This document shows positions 22,247 to 36,100 of a stretch of 64,000 nucleotides of DNA, one piece after another; the stretch's first letter is position 1; each line of letters starts with the position of its first letter. The notes under the pieces were generated by a model that was not told the origin of the DNA, ran no database searches, and saw only the letters and a list, made by a program, of their open reading frames with translations. Source of the DNA: Roridomyces roridus. Lineage: Eukaryota > Basidiomycota > Agaricomycetes > Agaricales > Mycenaceae. Both the position numbers and the translations under genes were made by a program. The stretch spans positions 1,674,001-1,738,000 of the forward strand of contig JARKIF010000002.1 of the NCBI GenBank assembly GCA_029378245.1, given 5' to 3'.

Positions 22247-23900
22247 CAGAGGCCAAACGCTCGTGAAGATACCGCCGCGTATGGAACTGACGCGTCTTGC
22301 GGATAATCTCCACTTTCAGCTTTGCGTCATCTGCCGTGCCGAGTCCGGGTTCGACGAAGAGCACGACGCTGGGCCGACCCGTACCGACTGCAATGCATTC
22401 GGAGATGAGTGGGCCACACATGGTACGGGCGTTGTCCTCGATAGCCTTGGTATTACACCGCAGCCCACCCTCCGACTTGATCCAGTCGTCGTCCCTTCCT
22501 TCAAACATATAACACCCAGGTGAGACTTCCTGGAAGAGATCACCCGTGTGGAAATCGCCGTCTGGGTGACGAAGCGACTGGTCAGGACAGTCACCGGATT
22601 CGGCGAGAATGATCAGCTCGAGGAGACGAGCCGATGACACGTGTGGTGCGGAAGAGGAGGCCGACTCGATGGGCACAAACTTGTATGCAACGCCTTCGGT
22701 CAGGCGTAGAAAGCGTGCATTCGGCTCGCAGCCCCCGATGGAGACTAGCATTGCGCCAACCTCGGTGCTCCCAAATATACTCTGTAAGGTGGTCAATAAG
22801 TTGGTCAAGGGCGGAGATTGTGGACATACCTTCAACTTGATTCCTTGTGAATAAGCGTAATTCTCTTCCTCGCGAGGTAGAGCTAGCCCGCTGTAGATGA
22901 TCTCATCCATGTTGACGAGCATCTTGAGCAGCTTGGAATCGGCCTGCCGGGAATTTCGGAGATGGTTGGCCAAGAATGAGGCGAAGATATTGAGACGGTT
23001 TAGGTGGCAATCTTGGATCATCTCGATGAGCTGTTCAGATGTATATGGATTTGCGACGGGCTGCAGCGTGCACGCGTTGTGTTGGAGGTACCCGATGAGC
23101 ACTGGTAGGTTCGTCAGACCGGGCCCGAAAAAATAAGATTTAACTTACTGAAGTTCTGGAATATGTGGCACATGCTCCCTCTAGCGAACAGAGGTTAGTA
23201 CAAGATAACAGAGAAAGGTAAAAGACCCACCCCCAGACAGCGACATCCAGCCGATCGCTGCGTGGTGCGCAAATCTGACTTGACTTGTGCACGGTCATAT
23301 CCAGCCACCCGAAGCTACAAGGAACGAGTTTGGGGCTACCAGAGGTCGAGCCACTCGTGTGGAAGTAGAAAGCTGTCTCGTGTTTTTCTCCGACGAAGAC
23401 TGGAGGCATAGCCAGGTCACTCGGTCCTACGACGTGATCTGGTTCCGCTGCCCGGTAGATAGGTAACGGCCAGGTGCGCAATGCCGACTCGAAGAGATCC
23501 TCGTAAACGAGGGCCCGGGCCCCTGTCTTTGTTAAAAGCTCCAGGATAACATCGGCACTCGGTAGTCGCAGGCTGAACAGCTGAGGAATATATCCCGCCC
23601 TCGATACACCGTAGATATTTAAGATATCCGAGTACCGATAGCCACCGATCCTGAAATATCGTGTCAGAAATAATACATTGGGTAAAATAGGCCACCATAC
23701 CAAAGGCCGACTACAGATCTTTCAGGAATGCCAGCTTCTTGAAAGGTTTTCGACCAATGCCTCGCGATGAGCTCTACATCGTCGAGAAACTGTGCATAGG
23801 TGATGTCGCGCCATGAGCCTGCGTGTGGGACTTTGAAAGCAACGGCAGAAGGGGATCGAGCAACGCTTGCTTCGAGGACGGTAAGATGACTTCTGAGCAT
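22125..23900 (-). CDS. Stand-alone adenylate-forming enzyme (acyl-CoA synthetase / NRPS-like A domain)
   Basis: Four or more exons. In order: MLRSHLTVLEASVARSPSA start, a region with RDITYAQFLDDVE, the P-loop FHTSGSTSGSPKLVP, an FGSTEVGAML motif, FHTGDLF with the ATP-ribose Asp, the hinge GRDDDWIKSEGG and the C-terminal lysine motif TATKGNIRRKAVE. The protein stops shortly after that (VFSR), so there is no carrier or reductase domain as in full NRPS-like reductases. It should activate a carboxylic acid as acyl-adenylate; substrate unknown. An in-frame stretch upstream (PPSIYGLLCAISENTARL) may belong to a longer N-terminus. Convergent with TFIIB; its 3' end was also copied to 21089-21127. Confidence 0.82.
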
Positions 23901-24970
23901 TGGGGTGAGTCGTGCGGTGTTTTCAGAGATGGCACACAGCAGACCATATATACTCGGTGGAATTTTTTTTTTCAGGTCGGGAGCGGATAGACGGGAGTCA
24001 TCGGTATTGCCTCCAAGGTTGATGATGTCGGGGTGAAACCAAGTGCAATGCAATGACCAGGAACATCTACTCAGATTAATACCTGATCCGCCGCAAACCG
24101 GGACACATGAGGCAAGGACATCATTCCGCACTGCGAAAACTAGAGAGATAAATGACTCGCAAGGCGATGCGACTCGGGCTCAAGACGGAAACCTGTAGAG
24201 ATCAATCAAGCCGCTCACGTCAGAACTGCGACACGTACGGAACCTGAACGAATGATTGCTTTGGTTCCCCGGATTGTAGAGCAATTGTAGAGCTTTCTAA
24301 TACCTTGATTGTCTTGCAAACCGGCGTGATTGAATGGAAAGAGCATTTGTTCGGGCTCTAGATCGTCGAGAAGCACCGCCTTGCGAGCGTCTATGGACCG
24401 TTAAGACCGAGATGGAGGCAACGTGTTGCAGTGCTGCTCCCGCCCAACGAGTATAGCGTCCAAACGTATAGATTGTATCAGGTTGCGGGCAAGTTGCCGG
24501 AGCGAGTTGGTCATTCCTCAGAGTCAGGGAGTAGTAGAATTCGGAGACGCTGGACGAGCTTTCAAAGATCACCGATGAGAATGCCAGGGAACGAGCCAGC
24601 CATTTACGGAACACGGCGAGCACGGCGGTGGGACAAAGAGAGATCGCGTCGCGGCTGTGTTGCGTCTTTCTGATGCCGTTCGAACTACAGTTTTGCTCTT
24701 TGAACTCCATGCCGACGGCAAGCCGACTGAGGCCGCTAGGCTCAAACCTCGGGCACCCTGCCCGCTACGACCATTGGACAGCTCGGCTCAGCCCTCTCGA
24801 CTTCGATACGGCATTGCACCCACATGCCTCTCAATTTACTCGGCAACTCAACTTACCGTCTCTTTCCACGCCCACCGACGAAAAACCTCTTCGCCCACCT
24901 GAACCAGCAGCCATTCTTATCCCTGGCGGTAGCGGCTCTCCCAGGGGCGGCGACATCTGTCCGGGCTTTC
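23901..24970. other. Gap with overlapping ORFs on both strands, no supported gene
   Basis: Contains a 137-codon minus ORF (24297-24710) and a 119-codon plus ORF (24628-24987) that overlap, neither with a recognisable domain. Probably the divergent promoters of the adenylating enzyme and the membrane protein, plus their leaders. Confidence 0.35.
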
Positions 24971-26121
24971 ATGCCCATTTTGCATAATGCTTCAGTATGC
25001 TTCCTGTAAGTACGTCTTTTCTAATCTTAGAGACGATCCTCAGCCATGCTGCTGTGCACAGACGGAGGTTTAGCATTGGCACTATGTGAACTCGGCCTAA
25101 CACTCCGCGGGGAGATTCAATACATCTGGTCGTACGGACCCATCCTCTACACGGAATGATACTTCCTTCTGAACCAAACAGGAATGGCCGGAGATTCAGA
25201 CTTGTCCGATTCCTCTATCTGTTTTCGCGCTACTTTGCCCTGGTTGCGCACATGTACTGTTTCCTCCCCGTGATTTCATTGTTCCTAAACCTCACACAGA
25301 GCCAACTGTTGTCTGGCTACAATCGTTGTCCACCATCCCGCAGTGAAACTATGTCACTATTCTCTCGTGTATCGCGCCGTCGTCGCGTTTACCATGCTCG
25401 GAGTGTTGGATGTTATCCTCATGGTACGAGGTAGGTGAATACAATCCCCAGTCGTCCATAAAATCTCACCAGTCCACAGTATATGCTCTCTATAATCAGC
25501 CAATTTCCATGGCAATATTTTTCGTCTTCCTGCTGGTTGGCAAAGTCGTCTCAGCCGCCGTCGCAACCTACCAGGGATTTCCTCACCTCCGTTTCAGCCC
25601 AAGCTGTCTCGTCATCTCAAAGTCCCAACCAGCCACAGCTTTCTTTGCCGGCGGTGAACTGGTGCTCCAGCTCGTTATCCTCGGGCTCACTTTATCTCGG
25701 CATATTTCCGCTGCACGAGGTGGTTGGTCCACTCCCCTCGTCAGCCTGGTGAGCCGGCAAGGCTCGATAGTTTTCGCTGCCATCACTGGTAGTCCTCTTG
25801 TGGCCTATGCGTTCTAATCACTCATTTTCACTTAGTTGCCATGGTGGGAGCCCTAGCAGCGAACCAGAAACCCGTTGATACGACCCATATATTGTTCCCG
25901 TGAGATCCCGAGTCCATTTGCTTTCTGTGCAGAGACTGATAGCGCTGAAGCATTCTCATAATCGTCATGTCCACCTCGGCTGTCGACTCATTATCAACAT
26001 GCAATGCATGGCTCAGGTCGCAGAGGAACCTGTCTTTACCATGACAGATATCTGGGCGGACACTATAATATCCTTAGATGGCTCGTCCAGTGTAAAATCT
26101 GACATGAACTCTATGGGATAA
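24971..26121 (+). CDS. DUF6533-like seven-helix membrane protein
   Basis: Exons join in phase as FYGGLALALCELGLTLRGEIQYIWS (intron about 25017-25063), NGRRFRLVRFLYLFSRYFALVAH (intron about 25130-25180), IANCCLATIVVHHPAVKLC with MLGVLDVILMVR, VYALYNQPISMAIFFVFLLV, a long hydrophobic exon, AMVGALAANQKPVDTTHILFP and a final segment. The first part matches the xxxLTxxxEIxYIW signature of the Agaricomycete DUF6533 family, and the CRLIINMQ near the end is also typical. Several transmembrane helices are evident. Near 25983 the frame must shift by one base between IVMSTSA and CRLIINMQ, probably a sequence error. Family function is unknown. The start was chosen because family members have a short N-terminus; 24824 is an alternative. 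Confidence 0.7.
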
Positions 26122-26228
26122 ATTCGAGCGCAAAGTTTCTATCAAAGGCTGTGATTACAATTTTGAATCTCCTGTACGTGTAAAAAAAAGGTCCGTGCTG
26201 TCGCGTTTTTCGAAGGGGAGGAGGTATA

Positions 26229-28202
<1,974 letters not shown>

Positions 28203-28695
28203 GCTGGGGCGGGCTGAGATAAGGGTCAGACGCGAGAAAGGGCGAGAAAACGAACCTGTGATTCTGGAAAGGCTTGGTGGTGGTGGTGGAGATGAAGAGA
28301 AGTTGGGGGGCGGACAGGGATCGAGGGATTGGAGTTTTACGATGCTGTCGTCTCGACTGTGGAGCGGAGGCAGGCTTCTTCAGGGCTCCTCAGTTATTGG
28401 CTCGATCCAAGGTCGTGGAGAGGGGAATGACCTGGAAGGCGTGATGGGCGAACAACTCTTATAGGCAGGCACTCTCGATCCGACCGCCAGCATGCATATG
28501 CACGTTCTTGAGTCCCTTAAATGTATTTCCCTTTATTTTTTCGTACTTCTTTCCTGGATTGGGTATTCACTCGGCGATATGCCACACGCAGACATCATGC
28601 TTCTTGCCATGTCACCGCCGAGGCCTTGCCCTGGTCCTGGTCCCTCGATATAACATACAACACAAGTGCCTACTATGCTTCACGTCTCCTGTGAA
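28203..28695. other. Spacer between UGP1 start and arrestin-like stop
   Basis: About 490 bp holding the UGP1 promoter, with pyrimidine- and purine-rich patches (GGTGGTGGTGGAGATGAAGA near 28273), and the 3' UTR of the arrestin-like gene. No coding feature recognised. Confidence 0.45.
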
Positions 28696-30216
28696 TCATC
28701 GATCCCGCGGGTGCACTTGGCCCTGCTCCTCCCAGCTGTCAGTCACAAGCCGAATAGGTTGACCGTGTTGGACGGGTAGCAGGTGGGAGCTGCTCGCTGG
28801 CGTGACGGCCAGCATAATGAAGTCCTAGTCGTATTAAATAAAGTAATTAAACGGCTATCGGAAACACATGGTGAGCGCTCACCTTCACGGTCAGATGGCC
28901 GATGCTGAAAGTGCCACTGGTTATGTCATTTTCGCATCGCACCGTGCCTTCCCAGTCCACCGCGACGTCACCTTGGGATGGCTCGTCCAGCCCAACTGGG
29001 GGCAGAGGGTTAACGTGCCCTTCTCCGACCGTAATGCTCCGCCAGGTCTCGCGTCCGGTAATTTCCACGTAGATTTGCCGAACAAGAAACACGCGAATAA
29101 TAGCGACGGCACCCTGCCGCTTCCGTGGCCCTTCTTGCCCGTAAAACTCTCGAAGCGAAGGGACGGAACCGCACAACTGAATGTGGAACGGGATAGCATG
29201 AGCGACACAAAAGGTCTGCACCGAGGGTATCATGAACTACAAAATCATTCACTGCTGTTCGACAGAACCTAAAGGGACGTACATTACACGAAATCGGCTC
29301 GATGGGCGCTCCCTTTCGGGCAGCAAGGGTAATCTGAATCTGATGCCACTCGTAAGGGTTGGATTTGATGGTGGTCAGGAAACAGGGATCCTCAAGCAAA
29401 GGCCGAGCCGGCCGCGTCCCTGGACCAAGTAAATCTCAGCAACACTGCATGTCAAGAAACTTACGGGGTCGGAAGATAATAGGGATTGTATAGCTAAACA
29501 CAATTTCAGCAAGCGTCAAATGAACAAATGCACCCGTACGTTTTGGCTCCCGTACCCCAAAATCTCTTCCTGGACTTGGTGATTGTGATACTGAGCTTGT
29601 ATGTGCATCGAACCACCAACACCGGTGTCCCGAGGCAAACAATCTTGAGCCATTGGTGTCAGACCAGGCAGAAATGTTGGGACCGAGAGATCACACCTCG
29701 TAGGACGGAGGGAGACGATAGACACGGCCTTCATCCTTGTATGTCCCCGGTAAAGGTCAACGCGAACGCGACAACGCTCGGACATTGACCTGGACTGCTT
29801 TCATCCCAAAGTGTGAGTCGTTGTTCGACAATTTTCTGTGTAGTATTGCCTGATGTGGACGCAGAAAGATTCACACGAGCCTCCAACTGTGAACTTGATC
29901 AATGAATGTCCGACAAGACCCAAGTATGCGATTACCTTGACGGTAATTCCTGTACAACTTCTTGGGTTTAGTTCACGCCAATTTCGCCGCGCACACAGCC
30001 ATTGCTTCCATAGGTTGGCTCAACACGAGTCTCCGGATCCTGGTCCCGAAAGATAACAGTTACTCCGTCGCGCAACTGTTTTGTGATGTGCCCAAACGGG
30101 CGTTCTGCACGACCGAAGCGAGGTGTGTATTCAACTGTATCCTCTTCATTTGGGCGTGGCAGGGACGCGTAAGACGGTGTTGGAGAGCGTGCGTAGGGCG
30201 GGAGGGTGGAGGACAT
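28696..30216 (-). CDS. Arrestin-like (alpha-arrestin type) protein
   Basis: Six or more short exons. The first reads MSSTLPPYARSPTPSYASL followed by FGHITKQLRDGVTVIFRDQDPETRVEPTYG, then exons in the arrestin beta-sandwich region, a segment VGEGHVNPLPPVGL followed by DVAVDWEGTVRCENDITSG, and a last exon DFIMLAVTPASSSHLLPVQ ending EEQGQVHPRDR. The pattern P-G/D-x-x-DWEGxVRC...FSxGxLxVKDF and the IRLVTD end are those of basidiomycete arrestin-domain proteins. Such proteins often act as adaptors between membrane cargo and ubiquitin ligases; here only the fold is inferred. Middle exons are short and their borders uncertain. Confidence 0.68.
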
Positions 30217-30328
30217 GCATGAGACCGGTCAACCTGAAGAATACATATCATTTGATGGCGACGGCCTAATCTGGTCACAACACACGTTTATGGTAATAGC
30301 CCGACTCACGAAAAAGGCACGGTCACAT

Positions 30329-32141
30329 TCATCTGAACATCCACAAAGAAAGTACAAGGAATACGGTCAACGGAAACGCAGCAGTATCCCGAATGTCATA
30401 CAAGCACCCAGCTATAAAACCGCGCGACTTGGTGGTGGCGGGTTTCCGAAACAGCTGAAAATGGACACGGCAAGTGCTGCCATGGATTCCGACCCAATCG
30501 TCACCCGTCGGCGACGCCCGAAAAGAACGAAGGTCCGCGAATACACTAGGACGAGAGCCTTTCCTGGACACGGATGGAGTAGGGTGGGGAAGGCCCTCGG
30601 CGACATCGTCGTTTTCGGACCGGTACCCTCTCGAGTCGTTCCGTGAGCGGAGGTCTCCCGTGAGAGGCGAGTAGGAAGGGGAATTTGAAGACGACGGGGA
30701 ATCGTAGTGGCGTCTCGCTTGCCGGGAGAAACAGGTTCGGCGCAAATTGGAGAGGCATATAAGGACTATTGAGAGCACCAGGAGTGGGATGTACGTTTCC
30801 AAGTATATGCCCAGTTGATCTGGAAGCAGACAGAGCGAGTCGGCGTGAGTAGCACTCCCAGGAACCAACGCCTGTGGTGGGAAAAAGCGAAAGTAGCTGA
30901 AAGCCAGGTGTGCGGATGCCCATGGACATTGAGAGGCTTTTGACGGTCACTTCGCGGGCCTGTCTTGATTTTCCTTGGCTGGTATACGCGTGTATGTATT
31001 CGCAGTAATCATGATCGTCTCCGCTGGAGATGAATGAGGGTATGGGACTACGTGCAAGCGAGTTTCAACGGACCTGAAGATGATGGATGGATTGAGACTC
31101 TGAAGGAGGAAAGCCGACGCAGGCCCTTCGAGGGTGTTTTGGTAGCCGAAGCCTGTCCCCCTGCGGATGGTTCCTCGCTCGCGAAGAGGTCCGCAGTTGG
31201 CCCCATCGGGTCTTGAGAGCGGTATATGAGTGAAGAGCACGACAGGACTCGGGTCTTGCACTGGAAAGTATTGGCTCGACAAACGGCTTGGATGATGAAT
31301 CAACGCACATTTTGCAACAGACCGGACAAACTCGATCGGCTCTCCAGGAGTTGACTGACGGTGTTCAGTGTCAGCAAGACCCGGGGCATCCAAGAACACG
31401 AGAGAATGGTTGGCAATAGAGACGCGGTTGTTCAAAGGACCAAAATGCGATATGTAACGAGCAGCCGCCTTTTCTGAGAATTGGGTGGACACGCCGAGAC
31501 TGATGAGTGTTCAATTCGAATGAAGAAAGGCACTCGGTGGATTCGCTACCCTGTATCGTGGTTCCCAGGAATGAAATATTGAGGAATCTTGGAATCGAGC
31601 GGGAAGATGCTTTTGAACCGCCGATAATACCGCTCGTATCTGCGCTAGTAAGCTACTGGAAAACGAGTGCAGCCGAGACACTCACTCGTCATCTTCCATC
31701 GAGAATCGTCCTCCGTCCATCATGTCTGGGAATGGGGTAAAATCGAATACAAGGAGCAGCCCAAGCTGACGCACCTCCCAAGAAGACAACGACATCGGGA
31801 TCCAAGGCCAATGCAGCTCGCCAGCTTTTCCGTAGATTCAAGTCGACCAGCAGTTGAGATACATATGTCAAGGTGGCCCCTCGACCAGGGTACGATCGGT
31901 GGTCGATGATTTGAGGGTCAGCGACAATGAGGATATGCGTCGCGAAGGACGCGTCGTTCACTGGTTGAGGATGGTCCGGCCATACACATTGGCGAACGGC
32001 ACGCAGGAAAACTACGTGCTCATACCTGTAAGCGGGTCAGTAGTAGGCACACCAGGCCACGTAGTTTGCTTTCCAGATGGCGAGCACGGTCCACACCAGC
32101 CTCAAGCCATTGACGGCCAGTCGATTGTTTAACGCCGTCAT
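30329..32141 (-). CDS. Metallophosphoesterase of the TED1/CDC1/PGAP5 group, paralogue A
   Basis: Reads MTALNNRLAVNGLRLVWTV with an N-terminal helix, then ILIVADPQIIDHRSYPG (first metal motif), PDVVVFLGDMMDGGRF, IPQYFIPGNHDTGLGVS, FTHIPLSRP and IIFSGDDHDYCEYTH, the five-motif arrangement of calcineurin-like phosphoesterases. Fungal TED1 and animal PGAP5 remodel the GPI glycan in the ER; this role is inferred. A second transmembrane helix (YIPLLVLSIVLICL) and a basic/Ser-rich tail follow, ending VLSLWMF. Between the first helix and YEHVVFLRAV an in-frame TGA (32037-32039) lies inside a GT...AG block of only 27 nt (32026-32052), either a very short intron or a substitution. Its start lies 3' of nothing obvious; the 3' end is 112 bp from the arrestin-like start. 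Confidence 0.8.
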
Positions 32142-32787
32142 CGTTCGAGGTGTAGGCTCGATACCACCCGTTCTGAAGACAGTCGTTCAGTAATAGAGGC
32201 GAGATGGTGGTGTCAAGTCAACAGACAAAGTTGATTTCGCTACACAAATTACACGAAAAGTAATACACGGGCCACCTCCGTGCTCAACGCGTTCAGACGT
32301 GTTTTTGGCCGTCGACAGCGGTCAGAGAAACGAAGCGAATACGTCGAGGTATGTAAGTTGAAACAGTTTAGAGTTGAGAGGGAAAGCGAGCGCGGTTTTC
32401 GCATCCGAGCTCCGCTACCCCGGATTTGCAGCCAGGAGCGGCGCTGCATAGGGTCACTGGGACCAGGGAGTCTGCAATAATGCACCTTGGCAAATTGCTC
32501 TCCTCGGAAGACCGACGTTTGCCAGGACGGCTCACCTCTCAAGAAAGATTCAAAGTACGAACCAGGTTCTCCGAGTCTCCGGCGACACAAGACCCTCACA
32601 GACGGCCATGAAGCTTGCAAGTATCTCGGTCCTGAGAAGGTTGTCCGAAGAATGTCTTGAACAACAATCAACCTGCGGGATAACGAGGAATGCCATTTCT
32701 CTAGTTGTCCTCTATTTCAACGCGCTGCAGCGTATAGTAAGAGTCCGCAGTCTGGAGTTCTCCTGGTGTACATTTTCGCGCTCGAAT
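32142..32787. other. Spacer without supported gene
   Basis: About 650 bp upstream of paralogue A and downstream of the complex I subunit gene. A 140-codon minus ORF (32249-32671) has no recognisable motif and irregular composition. Likely leader and promoter DNA; an additional 5' exon of paralogue A cannot be excluded. Confidence 0.35.
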
Positions 32788-33082
32788 TTAGTGGTGTCCG
32801 GAATCGGCGTGGTCGTTCCCGTGGCCGTGGTCCATGAACGGATGATGGCCTAGAAGCTTTCCGCCGTCCTGTCTATACATAACTGTAAACTCGAGACGCT
32901 CGTGTTGGAGAGACGACAGGTACCGTAGCCGGTAGAAGATGAAGAACCACATCGTCGCACCAATGCCCTTTGCCAGCATTGTGTACCCCCTTCCCGGGAG
33001 ATGAGGATGGAAGCCTGGAGCTGGACGTGGGTCAGACTACGGCGTTGAGAGCGGGCGAGAACGCACAGTGAGGTCCCGCCAT
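32788..33082 (-). CDS. Small complex I subunit, NDUFB2-like
   Basis: Two introns can be placed: a 46-nt one after MAGPHS and a second after FYRLR, giving a protein of about 65 residues. It reads PGFHPHLPGRGYTMLAKGIGATMWFFIFYRLR, split here only for description, then QDGGKLLGHHPFMDHGHG and a His/Asp-rich end. One transmembrane helix flanked by KxxGxxMWFxIFYRxRQDG and a His-rich HPxxxHGH tail is the pattern of the small B2-type accessory subunit of NADH:ubiquinone oxidoreductase in fungi as I remember it. Inner mitochondrial membrane is inferred. Its start codon lies only 64 bp from that of the divergent gene on the other strand. Confidence 0.65.
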
Positions 33083-33146
33083 GGTGGTCACGGTCGAGTA
33101 AAGTTGTTGATGCGAGTTTGTACGCTTTCTCGTCGCGTCCACCACC
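33083..33146. promoter_or_regulatory. 64-bp divergent promoter
   Basis: The start codons of the complex I subunit (minus) and of the Cys-finger gene (plus) are separated by only 64 bp, so both promoters and 5' UTRs must overlap each other or the coding regions. Confidence 0.5.
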
Positions 33147-36100
33147 ATGTCCAATCCACGCAAGCGGACACACGACGAGCGTGTCCCTACCCTCATCTAC
33201 TCTGCCACTGGTCATAGCAGAATCGCAAAGCTATTCACAGGTGCTTTTACACGCTTTTTATCGGCCAAAAACTTATTTTGTCCAGAGGACTCTCTCGAAC
33301 AGATCAAAGAAAATGTCCGCAAGCGGTTCGGACTTGGCTCTATTGCAGACTTCACTCTGCTCTACGAAACCGACATCGCTCTTGTTGATGGTGAACCGAT
33401 TTCTACTCGGTCATTCTCGGCTCGCTGACGCGCTTGGCAGACGACGATTTTGCCGCTTTCGAGGCACATGCTCACTCTTCCGCGGTCCCGGTCAACGTCA
33501 TTGTCAACATTCTCCCCAATGCTGTAAGCTTGTTCTATGATTTCAAACCCACCTCTCTGAGCGCAGAGAAACCTAGGTCGTGACAGAAACCGTTTCCTCG
33601 ACATTAGTCGCTGACTCCCATGTCTCCGGTCCACCCGCTAAGAAGAGGAGAGTCGCTGCGCCTCCACCGCAGACAGAGTCGACTCCTCCAGTGCAAAAGA
33701 ACCCCGCGCCGCTGGCGGCAGAAACAGTTCCCACGGCTACAGCCAAAGAACCTGCTCCTGTCGTTGGTGCAAAGCGCAAGAAGAAAAAGCAGGGTGCCGA
33801 TCCTCCGCCCTCAACTTCGGCAAACGTCGAAGAATTACCAGAGCAGGAACGCCCGAAGAAGCTCAAGAAGGCCACTGACAAAGAGTCGGCCACTGCGTCG
33901 AAACCGGCTGCTGAAGTCGAACCCGACAACAGGGAGCAGGAGCCCCCGAAGAAAAGGACCAAGAAGGTGACACCAGCCACGAGGTCGAAGCCTTCCACGA
34001 GTGCTGCCGAAGGTGGATCCACCGACCCTGAGCCGCCAGAGGAGCAGGGTGGCCCGAAGGTCACCGGAAAGCAGCCAGCCACTGCGCCGAAACCTTCTAC
34101 TTCCAGCGCTGCTGAAGGCGTCGACGATAGCCAACCAGAGGAACCCAAGAAAAAGGTCACGGGCGGGCGCCGTGCCAGTGCGGTTTCTTCGAGCGCTGCT
34201 GGAAACGCAACTGGCGAGCCTCAGGTCGACGGTGGCAAACCTGCCAAGAGTAAAGCGAAATCCAAAAAGGACGCGTCGGACTCTGCTCCACCGAAATCGT
34301 CCAAGAAATCGAATGTTCCAGTCTCGGAAGCCGCTTTCACGTTTCCGGAGGAATTAGCAAATGTTATTTCAGTTGGAGGTCAAGCTGCTGAACCCGAGTC
34401 AGGTGCGCTTAGCGGACGAAATCGTCAGCAGTCCCTCTAATTTTCTCTCAAGCTTCGGTCAAACCCCGCGCTCGAAAGACCAAGGCTGCCGGTGCGGAAG
34501 ACAAAGGTATGCCGACTTTTACTTGCCAGGACTGAGTTTGACCCGTTCCTTTTCATAGCCAAACAACGTCCCAAGAAGAAAAAGGCAGACGTCGGTAATT
34601 ATCCTAACATGATCTCCCCGCCCTTATCGACCGGCAAGTCCATTAGATCCTGAGCAGCCCTCAGCAGCCGCAGATCCAGCTGTAGCAGCTTACCTCAAAA
34701 GCCTCATCGACGGTATCCAAACCGACAGCAAGCCCAGCGACGACAAGCCAAGTGCGAAGGCTTCTGTTGCAAGTGCGAAGGCGTCTGTCGGAGTGGACAC
34801 TCTCTCCTGTCCTGTTTGCCAAACTACACCATTTCATCTACAATACCGATGCCCCACAGTTCTCGCTGGATCCGACTCTATCCAGAAACGGATCGCCGAG
34901 TTGGAGGATGATCCAGGCGGATCGCTCCGAACTGATCCAGCAGCTTCGTAAACTCGATCCTAAAGGTTCGAACGGTGTGAATACCTCTCTCGCGTTGGAT
35001 GACAAACGTAGTAGCATCTCCAGCGATGACGAGTCGGACTCCCCGCCCTTACCACCCATTTCCTACTCAGTAATCGACGCCGAACTGGACGCTGTCATAA
35101 ATGGTCCGCCGTCGGCGCGCCTGGCGGCGAAAGATATTGTATCGGAGGACGAGGATGAAGAGGAAGAACAGAAACCGGAAAACATTATCTTGGAGAATGA
35201 TGACGACGACGATATTGCTTTCCGACGTCGTTCCAAGAAACTGGGTATCCGAGAGGACTCGTCCGATGAGGAGAGAGAGGGTATTCCGGACGCCCCCGAC
35301 TCTCCACGGTCTTCTGCGACGCAACCTCTTGTGGAGATTGACATCCATCAATCACAAGTCCCCGATTTTTCTGGTGACAAGGCCGTTGACGATGCCATGG
35401 CCTCTGACAAGGTCTTGTTCCCAACCGCTGTTAGCGTCCCGGAAGAGGACAGAGACTGACGCTTCTGAGCGCGAGCAGACGCCCCGGCCGACTGTGGCAG
35501 GTGGCGGCGGGTGACCGTTCGCCTAGCGTCATTCGCTCACATACACCGACTCCCGGGCAAGACGATCCCATTCAACGCGCAGATGGGTTTCCCCCCACCC
35601 CTCTTGGGCAGACCAAACATATCCAACACAGTTCGCCTTCCACACCCAAGGTAACCCACAAGATGAAAGACCGGAATGGGAAAACACCCATGAGGTTATC
35701 ACAGCTCGAGCCGCCGATTCTTCCAGGACTCGCTTCGCCGCGAATCCACTCCCGTCCCTTCGACCCAACAGGATTCCGTTGACGACACTCGCGCCGAGGA
35801 CAAGGGCTCCAGGAGGACGAGGGCTACTCGGAGCACTACGCGAATGTCGAGTCCTCACGGCCATTCCTCCGCCGGAGGTGCCGAAGCGAACTCGTGCGCC
35901 AAACAAGACGGCGGAACAGCGTGCTCAAGAGCAGGCTGATAAAGCGGCAGCCAAGGAGGAGAAGGCGAGGCTGAAAGCCCAAGCCAAGCCTGCTGGAAAA
36001 GGGGGTAAGAAAGGCGTCAAGATTGCAGAGCAACCACCTGCTGCCGACGTGCCTTCATCTCTTCCCACTAGCACCCCGCTTTCAACCGCCCAGTGGACGG

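Noticed and set aside
1008..24000. A secondary-metabolite cluster made of the FAD monooxygenase and the adenylating enzyme
   Set aside because: They lie more than 19 kb apart with housekeeping genes (SLU7, COG7, TFIIB) between and no other biosynthetic enzyme nearby.
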